The notes under the pieces were generated by a model, which saw nothing but the letters and a program-made list of their open reading frames with translations, was not told the origin of the DNA and searched no databases. A DNA stretch of 64,000 nucleotides, taken from NCBI GenBank assembly GCA_016283095.1, contig JAEEMG010000004.1, positions 1-64,000 on the forward strand. Reading direction: 5' to 3'. Source of the stretch: Paludibacteraceae bacterium. Lineage in GTDB: Bacteria > Bacteroidota > Bacteroidia > Bacteroidales > Paludibacteraceae. The translations under genes and the position numbers were made by a program. Below, piece after piece: positions 35,397 through 44,400 of the stretch (the stretch's first letter is position 1; every line of letters starts with the position of its first letter).

Positions 35397-38300
35397 ATGA
35401 CACATTATATTTCAAGAATCACATCTGCAGGACATCGACTCATGTGCCTGTTTCTTCTTGCGGTATGTTTCATATCCGTGCAAGCCCAGATAGAACTCAA
35501 ATTTAATCTCAACAATCGAGGAGATCTCGTCACGGAAGATCATTATGGCATTTTCTATGAAGAGATAAATCATGCAGGAGACGGTGGGCTCTACGCCGAG
35601 CTGGTTCGCAACCGTTCTTTCGAAGAAGACATGGATAAGCCTATGAGTTGGAGCACTGTGGGCAATGCAGAGATGAGTCTGACGGCAGACAAAATGCTCA
35701 ACGCTGTTCAGTTGCGATCACTGAAAGTCAACATGAAATCCGCCAATACAGGTGTACGCAACGAAGGTTACTGGGGAATCAATATCGTCGCCGGACGCGA
35801 ATACGATCTTTCTTTCTGGCTCCGTGCCGAAGATAGCTACGACGGCAATATCGTCGCAGAGCTTCAAAACGCCAATGGACAAAATTTAGGAAGCACTTCC
35901 ATCAACGTCAAGGCCACACAAGAATGGAAGAAATACACTGTCAAATTCAAAGCAACAGGTGCGGATGCCCATGGTTATCTGGCTTTGAAAGGCGACAAAA
36001 AAGGAATAATTTATTTGGACGTTGTCAGTCTGTTTCCTCCCACATTCAAAGGACGCAAAAACGGTTGTCGTCCCGACTTGGCTCAGATGTTAGCCGACAT
36101 GCATCCCCGTTTCATGCGTTTTCCAGGAGGCTGCTACATAGAAGGATCATGGGGCGACGGATTCACCAACCGTTTTGAATGGAAGAAGACTGTCGGACCA
36201 ATCGAGGAACGTCCGGGACATATCAACCGCAACTGGAAATACAAAGTGACCGACGGACAGGGCTACCACGAATATCTTGAACTGGCGGAAGACCTCGGAG
36301 CCAACGCCATGTTTGTGGTGAACATCGGTATCGGACACGACTGGAGAGTAGATGAAAACGATATTGATCCGTTCATTCAGGAGGCACTCGACGCCATCGA
36401 GTATGCCAACGGAGGCACAGAGACATTCTATGGACGTATGCGTGCACAGAACGGCCATCCCGAACCTTTCAACCTGAAATACTTGGAGATCGGCAACGAG
36501 CAGGAGTTTATGCTCAACCGAGACGACTACATGAAACGCTACATGCAGTTCTACAATGCCATCAAAACTCGTTGGCCCGACCTGCATCTCATCGCTAACA
36601 GCTATTGGTTCGACGACATCACAGAACCCGTGGAACTGAAAGACGAGCACTACTACGACTCACCAGAATTCTTCATCAGTCAGTACGACCGTTACGACAA
36701 CCAATCCAAATCCACCACACATATATACGTGGGAGAATATGCCGTGACAAAAGACTATGGAACTCTCGGAAACATGAACGCAGCCATAGGCGAAGCAGTG
36801 TTTATGCAGGGGTGCGAGAACAACAGTGAAGCAGTCAGAATGATGAGCTACGCACCTATTTTCACCCACGAAGACGACTTCAACTGGCGTCCAGACATGA
36901 TCCGATTCAACAGTTCGATGAGCTACGGAACACCTTCATACTACGTCCAGAAAATGTTCTCAAACAATATAGGAAAACAAAACATCCACTGGACTGAGAA
37001 GGGCAACGGTGTCAACCTCGACTCGAACAAAAGCGCCATCGGCATCGGCACATGGTCTACCGCCGCCACATTCACCAATTTTCAGGCGAAGATTACAAAC
37101 GGCACCGTCATCTCAGGCAACAAGACTGCTTCCACCGACTGGAAAACATCAAATGGATCATGGAGCATAAGCACCTCCGCCGGATCATTCACGCAAACCA
37201 ACGCATCACAAACAGATGTCCGTTGCGTGACGAGAAACGTCTACGACCTGACAAACCTCGACATGACTGTCCATGCCACGAAACAAAGCGGTTCGGAAGG
37301 GTTCCTCATCATCTTCAACTACATCGACGAAAACAACTATGCATGGCTCAATCTTGGAGGATGGGGCAATACCAAACACGCCGTGGAGCAATGCCAAAAC
37401 GGATTTAAAAGCGTCCTTGGAGAAAAAGCAGGATCACTCACCACAGGCAAGGAATATACAATCCGTATCTTAAAGGAAGGTCAAAATGTGCGCTGCTATC
37501 TCAACGGTGAAGTCATCATCAACGCCAAACTCCGTGCATACGGAAACCGCACCGTCTACACATCAGCCAGCATCGACGATGAGACCGGCATGATGTACAT
37601 AAAAGTTGTCAACCCTACAAATTCATCTAAGGATGTAGCTCTCGTCCTATCAGGCGGTCAAGCCAAGACCGCTGAAGCAGAGACACTCTCCGCAGCCAAA
37701 GGCACAGATGAGAACACAACGGCAAAACCAAAATATATCGTGCCACGCACTCAGCAACTGACCGTCAAGGATGATGGCACGATAGCTTACGAATGTCCAG
37801 CCTATTCTGTAGGTGTGATACGTGTGCATGTCGACAATGTCACGCCACCACAACCAGAGCCACTGCCTAATCCTGTCCTCAGCTTTAGCTTTGAAGACGG
37901 GAAACCGACAGACGATAGCGGCACATATACCGGCGACCTTGCTGGAAAGGCATCCATCATCACCATTGATGACGGCAACCATGTGCTCGCCACAGGTCTA
38001 AAGGGTGAAGGCAGTTATTTGAATATACCTCTATCTGCAGCCAAACATGCTCTTGGCACTGCAGAAGATTACACCGTGAGCATCAATATGCTGCAACGTA
38101 TAGGAAACAACACCGGCAAATTCTGCTGGGCTTACTCCTTTGAGCATGGCACCGACCAGTATATAGGGCTCGTCAACACTGGAGGCAACAGCGACTGGTA
38201 CTACGAGATCAAGAATGAAAACACAGAAGGTGTGCACTCCTACTCTGGCCTCAGCGTCGGCGACTGGCACAATGTCACCTACACACAGCAGGGCAACGTC

Positions 38301-39425
38301 GGACGCATCTATGTCGACGGTCACCTCAAAAATGAGATAACAGTGAAACAGAAGCCATCGTCGTTTATCAACGACATCACACGTTTCACCATCGGACACT
38401 CTCCATTCACCTCCGACGCCATCATGGAGAACGCGCTGTTCGACGACTTCCTCATCTTCGACACCTCTCTCTCTCCCGATCAAGTGATGGAGATAGGACG
38501 ACGTGCGACGGCAATGCAGTACACCGACCGTTTAGAAAATCCGGATGCAGAACGTCAGGCATTAAAGAACTTAGTGAAGGAAGTAAAAAACTACGTCAAC
38601 GAGACCAAGGACAATGAGATCAAGCAAGCCTATACCACAGCGACTCGTGCGCTCAACTCGACTAGCGCCACCACGGTCAACAGTGCATATGCAGCTTTGA
38701 CAGAAGCTGTCGCAAATTATAAGCAGAGCCAGTTGAGACTTGCGCAGAACGGTCAGCCAGCCGACCTCACTTGCCTTATCACCAACAGCTCTTTCACACG
38801 CTACAACGTGGGATGGCAGGGCGCTGATCTCAGTGTCGCCTACAATGCTTATGCCAACGAGACAGCGGAACAGTTTTCACGTCCATTTGACATTTGGCAG
38901 GAGATCACTGGACTTCCAGCAGGCGTCTACACCATCAGATGTAAAGCTTTCTACAGAGCAGGGGCAATCAGCGCGGGCTATCAAGCATGGCAGGACAACG
39001 CAACGTCGACTCGCAACGCGCAACTCTATGCAAACGATGTCGCCACTCCGCTGCCAAATCTGTTCAGTTCGTCCGCCTACACATACAACCCATACACATA
39101 CCCTGATAATCTCACCCAGGCATCCTCCGCGCTCAACGACGCGAACGCTTACACTCCCGTCTCTATAAGCATTAAGATCGACGAGGGGGAGACGTTGCGA
39201 CTGGGAATACGCAAACAGTCCACTATATCCGCAGACTGGGTGGCATACGACAATTTCCAACTCTTCTACGTGGAAAATCTTACAGACGTCAAAAATATCA
39301 GCGTCGAGCATACCAGCGACGACGTCTATGATATTCAAGGCCGTCTCGTCCGCAAGAATTCCAATCTGACAGGTATACCAAAAGGAGTGTATATCATCAA
39401 CGGAGTAAAATTATTGGTTAAATAA
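35397..39425 (+). CDS. Multidomain GH51 alpha-L-arabinofuranosidase with T9SS-like C-terminus
   Basis: A 1342-residue secreted enzyme. Signal region 1-30 (core MCLFLLAVCFISVQA; Met16 is an alternative start). Residues 31-80 and 215-590 form the GH51 catalytic part, with a carbohydrate-binding-like jelly roll inserted (about 85-212). Acid/base E368 (LEIGNEQEF) and nucleophile E447 (YVGEYAV) are intact. C-terminal parts are a second beta-sandwich (about 550-690), a LamG-like domain (about 825-1035), a small helical FIVAR-like module (about 1050-1105), a further jelly roll (about 1115-1290), and a short sorting-type tail (YDIQGRLVRK...GVYIINGVKLLVK). It probably releases arabinose from arabinoxylan or pectin side chains at the cell surface. 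Confidence 0.9.
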   Translation: MTHYISRITSAGHRLMCLFLLAVCFISVQAQIELKFNLNNRGDLVTEDHYGIFYEEINHAGDGGLYAELVRNRSFEEDMDKPMSWSTVGNAEMSLTADKMLNAVQLRSLKVNMKSANTGVRNEGYWGINIVAGREYDLSFWLRAEDSYDGNIVAELQNANGQNLGSTSINVKATQEWKKYTVKFKATGADAHGYLALKGDKKGIIYLDVVSLFPPTFKGRKNGCRPDLAQMLADMHPRFMRFPGGCYIEGSWGDGFTNRFEWKKTVGPIEERPGHINRNWKYKVTDGQGYHEYLELAEDLGANAMFVVNIGIGHDWRVDENDIDPFIQEALDAIEYANGGTETFYGRMRAQNGHPEPFNLKYLEIGNEQEFMLNRDDYMKRYMQFYNAIKTRWPDLHLIANSYWFDDITEPVELKDEHYYDSPEFFISQYDRYDNQSKSTTHIYVGEYAVTKDYGTLGNMNAAIGEAVFMQGCENNSEAVRMMSYAPIFTHEDDFNWRPDMIRFNSSMSYGTPSYYVQKMFSNNIGKQNIHWTEKGNGVNLDSNKSAIGIGTWSTAATFTNFQAKITNGTVISGNKTASTDWKTSNGSWSISTSAGSFTQTNASQTDVRCVTRNVYDLTNLDMTVHATKQSGSEGFLIIFNYIDENNYAWLNLGGWGNTKHAVEQCQNGFKSVLGEKAGSLTTGKEYTIRILKEGQNVRCYLNGEVIINAKLRAYGNRTVYTSASIDDETGMMYIKVVNPTNSSKDVALVLSGGQAKTAEAETLSAAKGTDENTTAKPKYIVPRTQQLTVKDDGTIAYECPAYSVGVIRVHVDNVTPPQPEPLPNPVLSFSFEDGKPTDDSGTYTGDLAGKASIITIDDGNHVLATGLKGEGSYLNIPLSAAKHALGTAEDYTVSINMLQRIGNNTGKFCWAYSFEHGTDQYIGLVNTGGNSDWYYEIKNENTEGVHSYSGLSVGDWHNVTYTQQGNVGRIYVDGHLKNEITVKQKPSSFINDITRFTIGHSPFTSDAIMENALFDDFLIFDTSLSPDQVMEIGRRATAMQYTDRLENPDAERQALKNLVKEVKNYVNETKDNEIKQAYTTATRALNSTSATTVNSAYAALTEAVANYKQSQLRLAQNGQPADLTCLITNSSFTRYNVGWQGADLSVAYNAYANETAEQFSRPFDIWQEITGLPAGVYTIRCKAFYRAGAISAGYQAWQDNATSTRNAQLYANDVATPLPNLFSSSAYTYNPYTYPDNLTQASSALNDANAYTPVSISIKIDEGETLRLGIRKQSTISADWVAYDNFQLFYVENLTDVKNISVEHTSDDVYDIQGRLVRKNSNLTGIPKGVYIINGVKLLVK

Positions 39426-39464
39426 TTCTAGTTTAGCACATATAAAAACCAGAAAGAACAGATC

Positions 39465-39489
39465 GTAGGGGCAGGTTTGAAACCTGCCC
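39465..39489. repeat. GTAGRG-family hairpin after the GH51 gene
   Basis: GTAG followed by the near-perfect palindrome GGGCAGGTTT-G-AAACCTGCCC. It may serve as a transcription end for GH51; no T run follows. Confidence 0.65.
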
Positions 39490-39510
39490 GCAATAAAATC
39501 ACATCATATT

Positions 39511-39728
39511 CAAACAGAAAACAGCGTCAGCTATAATATCTGACACTTGGAAAACTCACAAACATGTTTGTTTTGAAAAACTCTTAACAGAGAAAACACA
39601 AACAGTAGAAAACCGCACACGTTTTCTTTTGTTTTTGTTTTTTGCGTTGGGCGGTTTTCTATGTCATCTATGACATGTTTTCCAGCACCGACAACGTAGT
39701 TGTACTTGTGGTGTGCGTTTTTTGTTTT
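39511..39728. mobile_element. MITE-like multi-palindromic element, copy 2
   Basis: About 218 bases related along the whole length to 29527-29731, with the same order of palindromes: ACAAAC-AT-GTTTGT, CAGTAGAAAAC...GTTTTC, ATGTCAT-CT-ATGACAT, ACAAC-GTA-GTTGT, and imperfect inverted ends (CAAACAGAAAACAG; GCGTTTTTTGTTTT). Loop and linker bases differ while stems are kept. Confidence 0.65.
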
Positions 39729-39786
39729 AATTTCACTTTGATGTATTCAAGCGGTTGATTCTCTATCCATTTCCAAAGAAATAGCA

Positions 39787-39794
39787 TATCTTTG
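39787..39794 (+). promoter_or_regulatory. -7 box for the DUF4298 gene
   Basis: TATCTTTG, matching TAnnTTTG, 28 bases before the ATG at 39823. No good -33 box at normal spacing. Confidence 0.45.
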
Positions 39795-39822
39795 CAGTCA
39801 GAGACAAAAACTGAATTTGATT

Positions 39823-40104
39823 ATGAAACAGACTGAACGTATCGCACAGATGGAAAACCTATTCGACAAGAGTAACGAGGTGATCCGACAAATGCACAAA
39901 GCAGTTGATGATTTTTACGCTTTACAACCTGTCATCTCCAAATTAGAAAACTATTATAAAACCGACTGGCACACCGACTTCGAAGCTGATGAAGATGGCA
40001 ACCTGCCTGCTGACCTCAAACGTGGTGTGCTTAGCGAAGATGGTCTGTGGGATTTGTTGGAGGAATACCAACGTCTGAAAGAGTGCTTTGAAGAAAACGA
40101 GTGA
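39823..40104 (+). CDS. DUF4298 family small protein
   Basis: A 93-residue, acidic, mostly helical cytoplasmic protein (KQTERIAQMENLFDKSNEV..., LEEYQRLKECFEENE), matching DUF4298 by pattern and length. A TTG two codons upstream extends the frame but ATG 39823 is preferred. Function unknown. Its TGA stop directly abuts the stop of the convergent gene at 40105, so the two have no spacer and no terminator between them. Confidence 0.75.
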   Translation: MKQTERIAQMENLFDKSNEVIRQMHKAVDDFYALQPVISKLENYYKTDWHTDFEADEDGNLPADLKRGVLSEDGLWDLLEEYQRLKECFEENE

Positions 40105-40593
40105 TCAGAACGGCAAAAATCGTCCTGTTCGACTACAGTAGTTTTCATATTCCTCTCCAAAATCACGACGGAGTCTATTCTCTTCTGTACGGACCTGCAC
40201 CAGCATTATCACAACAAAGATGACAAACACCACCAATGCCTGCCATGTCCACAACCATGTACATATGCCTATCAAATAGACGAATGTTCCGCTCAACATC
40301 GGATTTCGGCTCAATCGATAAGGTCCATCCGTCATCAGATGCTGTGTGCGTGGTGCGACCTCATGGCCAAACGCATCCATTGGGTTGCCATTTCCCTTCC
40401 GTCGCATATAAACAATAGACCACACACTTATAACCAGTCCAACAACAGCCAAGACAGCTCCTATCACAAGCCTCAACATATCTGTTGGGATCAACTCTGG
40501 TCTGCCAGACGCAAACCACATAATGGATGGCACTAAACCTACAAACAATACTCCACCTAACAGGTAGCCGAAAATTTCTTTTAATGTTTTCAT
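40105..40593 (-). CDS. Isoprenylcysteine carboxyl methyltransferase-like membrane protein
   Basis: A 162-residue membrane protein with about four helices and the conserved C-terminal block of the ICMT/PEMT family: GPYRLSRNPMLSG (about 90-102), TEENRLRRDFGEEYENYCSRTGR (about 136-158). Bacterial members are SAM-dependent methyltransferases or unassigned; prokaryotes lack the eukaryotic prenylated substrate, so the true substrate is unknown. Convergent with and touching the DUF4298 gene. Confidence 0.8.
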   Translation of the reverse strand: MKTLKEIFGYLLGGVLFVGLVPSIMWFASGRPELIPTDMLRLVIGAVLAVVGLVISVWSIVYMRRKGNGNPMDAFGHEVAPRTQHLMTDGPYRLSRNPMLSGTFVYLIGICTWLWTWQALVVFVIFVVIMLVQVRTEENRLRRDFGEEYENYCSRTGRFLPF

Positions 40594-40639
40594 AACTTTA
40601 TATCTAATTGCATTTTAATTCTATATATGACAACTCATA

Positions 40640-40755
40640 AAAGAGTTTTCCCTGAGATCTTTTATTCTCTGTGGTTTTTATTGTCGCTCGCCCTTACGGG
40701 CTCGCGATGGTGTGGAGAGGTAAGGGCGTTCCGCCCTTTACAATCCTCTAATTCT
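40640..40755 (+). repeat. Three-hairpin dispersed repeat, copy A (next to the RAYT 3' end)
   Basis: CTCTGTGGTTTTTATT, then TCGC-TC-GCCC-TTAC-GGGC-TC-GCGA (40684-40707), a GGAGAGG linker, then GTAAGGGCG-TTC-CGCCCTTTAC (40720-40741) and AATCCTC. The first hairpin is degraded. Compared with copy C, both stems differ by compensatory changes. It ends about 20-30 bases from the stop of the RAYT gene. Confidence 0.85.
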
Positions 40756-40776
40756 ATCCTCCACTTGCTTAATCTG

Positions 40777-41385
40777 TCATCTATAAAAGCAATCGTTATC
40801 CCATCTTATAGGATTGGTTTCAATGTATTCGGCGATGCGATTCATCTCATCCTGATTGCGTACAATATGATCGTGATAACGTGATTGCCAGCCAAACGGA
40901 ATATTGTTTTCATTAGCAAAACGTGTGACAGCCGATTTGATGCCACGAATCACCGAACCCAGATTCTTCGATTGTGATCCAAACTCCTGCCCTTGCTGTA
41001 TTCTATCCATTCTGTCGGCCTCCTGCCCTTGCCCTTGTACGGACGCATCGCATGCGTCCATTTTAGTGCCAGGCACATACGACATATCGGACGCATGCGA
41101 TGCACTGGACGCATGCAATGCGTCCCTACAGGATACGACGACAATCAGATGCACATGGTTAGGCATGATTACATACAATGGAATTGAAATATCACCACCA
41201 CGAATCTTTTCCGTCTTTTCTATCTCTTGTTTTAACATTTTTCCAATCGATGTCATCCGCATCTCTTCTCCATACACCTCGCCGAAAAAATGGACACGAT
41301 CCTTAGTGCATATAGTTACAAAATATTCTCCACCCTTATAGTCGTGCCATTTTGCACGAGGCGTTTTGCGATCACGCAGTAACAT
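40777..41385 (-). CDS. REP-associated tyrosine transposase (RAYT, Y1/HUH family)
   Basis: A 202-residue HUH single-strand endonuclease related to IS200-type TnpA. N-terminal DYKGGEYFVTICTKDR strand, HUH motif in YVIMPNHVHLIVVV (about 69-82), GSVIRGIKSAVTRFANEN helix, and the C-terminal FGWQSRYHDHIVRNQDEMNRIAEYIETNPIRW block with the probable catalytic Tyr in RYHDH. RAYTs are usually immobile single-copy genes that spread REP hairpins; here structured repeats flank the gene within about 30 bases on both sides. Residues about 85-116 are encoded by an in-frame 93-bp inverted-repeat insertion in the linker between the HUH motif and the next helix. The catalytic parts look intact. Confidence 0.9.
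   Translation of the reverse strand: MLLRDRKTPRAKWHDYKGGEYFVTICTKDRVHFFGEVYGEEMRMTSIGKMLKQEIEKTEKIRGGDISIPLYVIMPNHVHLIVVVSCRDALHASSASHASDMSYVPGTKMDACDASVQGQGQEADRMDRIQQGQEFGSQSKNLGSVIRGIKSAVTRFANENNIPFGWQSRYHDHIVRNQDEMNRIAEYIETNPIRWDNDCFYR
41037..41129. repeat. 93-bp inverted-repeat insertion inside the RAYT reading frame
   Basis: Bounded by 23-base ends, GTACGGACGC... at 41037-41059 and its reverse complement GTAGGGACGC... (minus strand) at 41107-41129, matching at about 21 of 23 positions. Internal features are a GTGCC-A-GGCAC hairpin and a third GGACGCATGC block at 41089. Length is 93, exactly 31 codons, and no stop is introduced on the coding strand. The ends match the GTAGRG hairpin family found in intergenic regions here. 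Confidence 0.8.
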
Positions 41386-41404
41386 AATTTTGAAGAATTT
41401 GTTT

Positions 41405-41490
41405 TATTATATTTTTTATTATCGCCCTTACTAGCTCACAATGGTGGGGAGAGGCAAGGACGTTCAGTCCTTTGCAATCCTCATTTGTAT
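41405..41490 (+). repeat. Three-hairpin dispersed repeat, copy B (next to the RAYT 5' end)
   Basis: TTTTTTATTATCGCCCTTAC starts like copy A but the middle hairpin is decayed (41421-41440). The ATGGTGGGGAGAGG linker and last hairpin GCAAGGAC...GTCCTTTGC (41454-41475), followed by AATCCTCATTTGTAT, are intact. Same orientation as copy A, so RAYT sits between direct repeats. The repeat stops just before the stop codon of the M60 gene. Confidence 0.8.
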
Positions 41491-41494
41491 ACCA

Positions 41495-44400
41495 TCAACG
41501 AAGGAAGATAATCTTCTTGCCATCTTTTATGTAGATTTTAGCAGGTTGTAATGAAGTGACTCTTCTTCCAAACATATCGTAGATGTATCCATCCTTTGGA
41601 GTGGTTTGTGAAATCACTTCAATATCTTCAACCTTAGTCAACTCACATTCCTCAAGATCTCCTACCAATGTGCCAAACTCTGCCCATCCAGATGCCTCAT
41701 AATCAGCAAGTGCACTGGCATAGACATGGATGATTGGTTTGGATGAGAAGAGATAGCTTGCGATCGCTGGAGGTGTGGTTGGTTTGACATACACATCCTT
41801 CACAGCCGACTCATAGAACGCTCCTTGCTGTATTTTCTCCACGTCGGGACCTATAATCACTTTCGACAATTGGGAACAATAAGCGAACGCATCAAATCCA
41901 ATGGATGTCACACCTTCCGGAATCTCTACATCCTGCAAACCTGAACGTGAAAATGCCTGTCGACCAATAGTGTTGACAGATTGAGGAAGGACTACCGAGC
42001 CCAACTTCGCACAATAATAGAAGGAATTTCTGCCTATCTCGTCTGAAGCAGTCGTGTAATCCTCATAATAAGCATCGCCTCCACCGACAATCGTAGCTCC
42101 GGAAAGATCTATCGACTGTAGTTTCTCTTCATTGATCAATTTGCGAAGATACTGTATGTCTGTACCATTAAGAGGTCCTGTAATCACAGCTTTCACCGCT
42201 AGAGTTGAAAGTGAATCAGACAGTTTGCCTGGCTCCGTCAGATGGACAATCTCCAATCCGCCCTCCTGTCTGCTCACTTCATGCAAAGTGCCATCCGCGT
42301 CGACGGAATAAATAGCAAATTCTTTGCCAACACAAGAAGGGATGCAGAAACTCAACGTATTAGCGGCATACAGTATTTTACCATCTTTATCCTGCACCAA
42401 GAAGCCGACACCTCCCTTACCATTCATCGCATATAAAGTATCGACCTGCAAATATGCATACTCAGATGGTTCCGCCGAGGCAGAAATGAAATCTGTGAAC
42501 TGGCCCAAATCTCCGCACTGACCTATTTGATCCGAGCCAGCACGTTTTCCATCTTTCGCCACAAGGAAATCCGTCGCAGGAATCTCCTCCACACGATCCT
42601 CAATGAATAGAATCTCCCTGTTCTTCTTCGGATATTTGGAAATCTCCTCCAATGTCTTGTCTATGTCCTCTTGGGTGACGGTGAGGTCGTATATTCCGTA
42701 ATCGTCTATTGTCAGGGTGCAAGGTTCAAAGAAACCCCAAGCTGTGAAAAAGTCAGTCAAATCCTCTTGTGCCACCTCACAAACCTTTCTTACAAACTTC
42801 AACGAACTGTTATCTGTGTTCTTCCACAATTCCAACGGATCTTTTCTCAGCTCTTGGAAAAGTGACGGATAAAAAGCAGTGTTTTTCTCCGCCTGGTGAT
42901 AGTAGAGATATAGCTGATAGTACATTCTCATTTTGCTGGTGACATCTCTTGAGAAGAAAGGCACATGGTGAGCATAATAGTTCATCGTTGTCGCAAGCGG
43001 ATGTCCTTTTGTTGTGGTGACACCGTCGAGATAACAGATCACATTGGAAAATAGATTGTTGGAAACCTCCGTGCAACTCTCCAGATTGATTGCAGACTGG
43101 TTGTTGTGCCCGCATTCATGTCCTGTGCACCAGTCATCCTGTCCGGCCTGCACAACAAAAGAATTACGTATACATTCCACAGAATTGTAAGATGTGCGGT
43201 AAGTTGTTGAGTTTGCATAACCGCTGTCTGATTCCTTACCTTCTATAGCGAAATTAGGATTATTGTAGTATATCGGGAAGATGCTTTCTCCTCCAGTCAG
43301 ACGGTAAGGAGCACACGCACGTTTTCCAGAAGCCACCGACTCACAGAATCCCATCAACTCCTTTTCCCAAACGGTAAGGCTATCAAACCAGCAAATGCTT
43401 CGTTTAATGGAAGTCGGCCAAACTGATTTATAAGTCGACGTCTTAAAATTAAACAGAGCCTCACCACCTTTCACTGTAAACAAATCATATGTGGCATTGT
43501 TAAGAAGTGCCACGTAGTCGTTGTCGTTATGACGTGCCACATCGTAATAACCATTCACCACTCCACCCTCGACATGAATCTTGATGTCCGGCCACTCACT
43601 TAGCTTTTTCGTTTTCGACCGTGTGTCTGCAGTATACACTATATAATACAACGCATCTTTCTGTCCATCAATGATATTCAATCCCTTAGTCAGCTTGTGA
43701 CCAGTCTTGGCATTTCCAATAAGATCGTTGTTGACACAGCCAGCAAAATAGAGCGTCGCATCAGAAGGGATATCCTGATCCACGAAAACATATAATGGAC
43801 TGTCGTCCGACGCATAAATTCCCGTCGGATTACCCATATACGAACCACCTGTAGCCATCATTGCCCCATTCCAATAATTCGCGTCGCTATACGCTTTATA
43901 TTCACTGATACGGAATACCTTTTCGTGGGCTGCCCAACTATCGTTTCTGATCTTCATTATCATGTCGGCGATCACTTCAGGAAGATTGTCATTTTCCATT
44001 TCATGCTTCAAACCATCAACACTCATAGACGAGTATTCACTTTTAAGTATGGTACAAGCCTTGTCAACAAAATATTTGTCGAGCAACGTCTTCAGAATAG
44101 ACGACGTCATATCCTGAGGATAAAGTTCTTCCAAATTTCCGACAATAGTACCAAACTCATTCCAGTCGGAATCAGCAAAATCGTCTTTCATATCCGAGTA
44201 GACGCAGATAGTAGGGTTGGAAGAGAACAGATAATAAGTGATGGTAGGTATGGACGAAGATCTCACATAAACCACCTTGACAGAAGAGCCGAAGAAAACA
44301 CCCTGCTCCAACTTGTTGGTTTTCCTTCCAAGCACAACAGTGTCCAAAGCGTTGCAATAGGCAAAAGCATCAAACCCCAACGTCGACACCTTATCCGGAA

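Noticed and set aside
40777..41385. A complete IS200/IS605 insertion sequence
   Set aside because: There is no TnpB, the flanking hairpins are also dispersed alone, and the protein is closer to RAYT than to IS200 TnpA in its C-terminal block.
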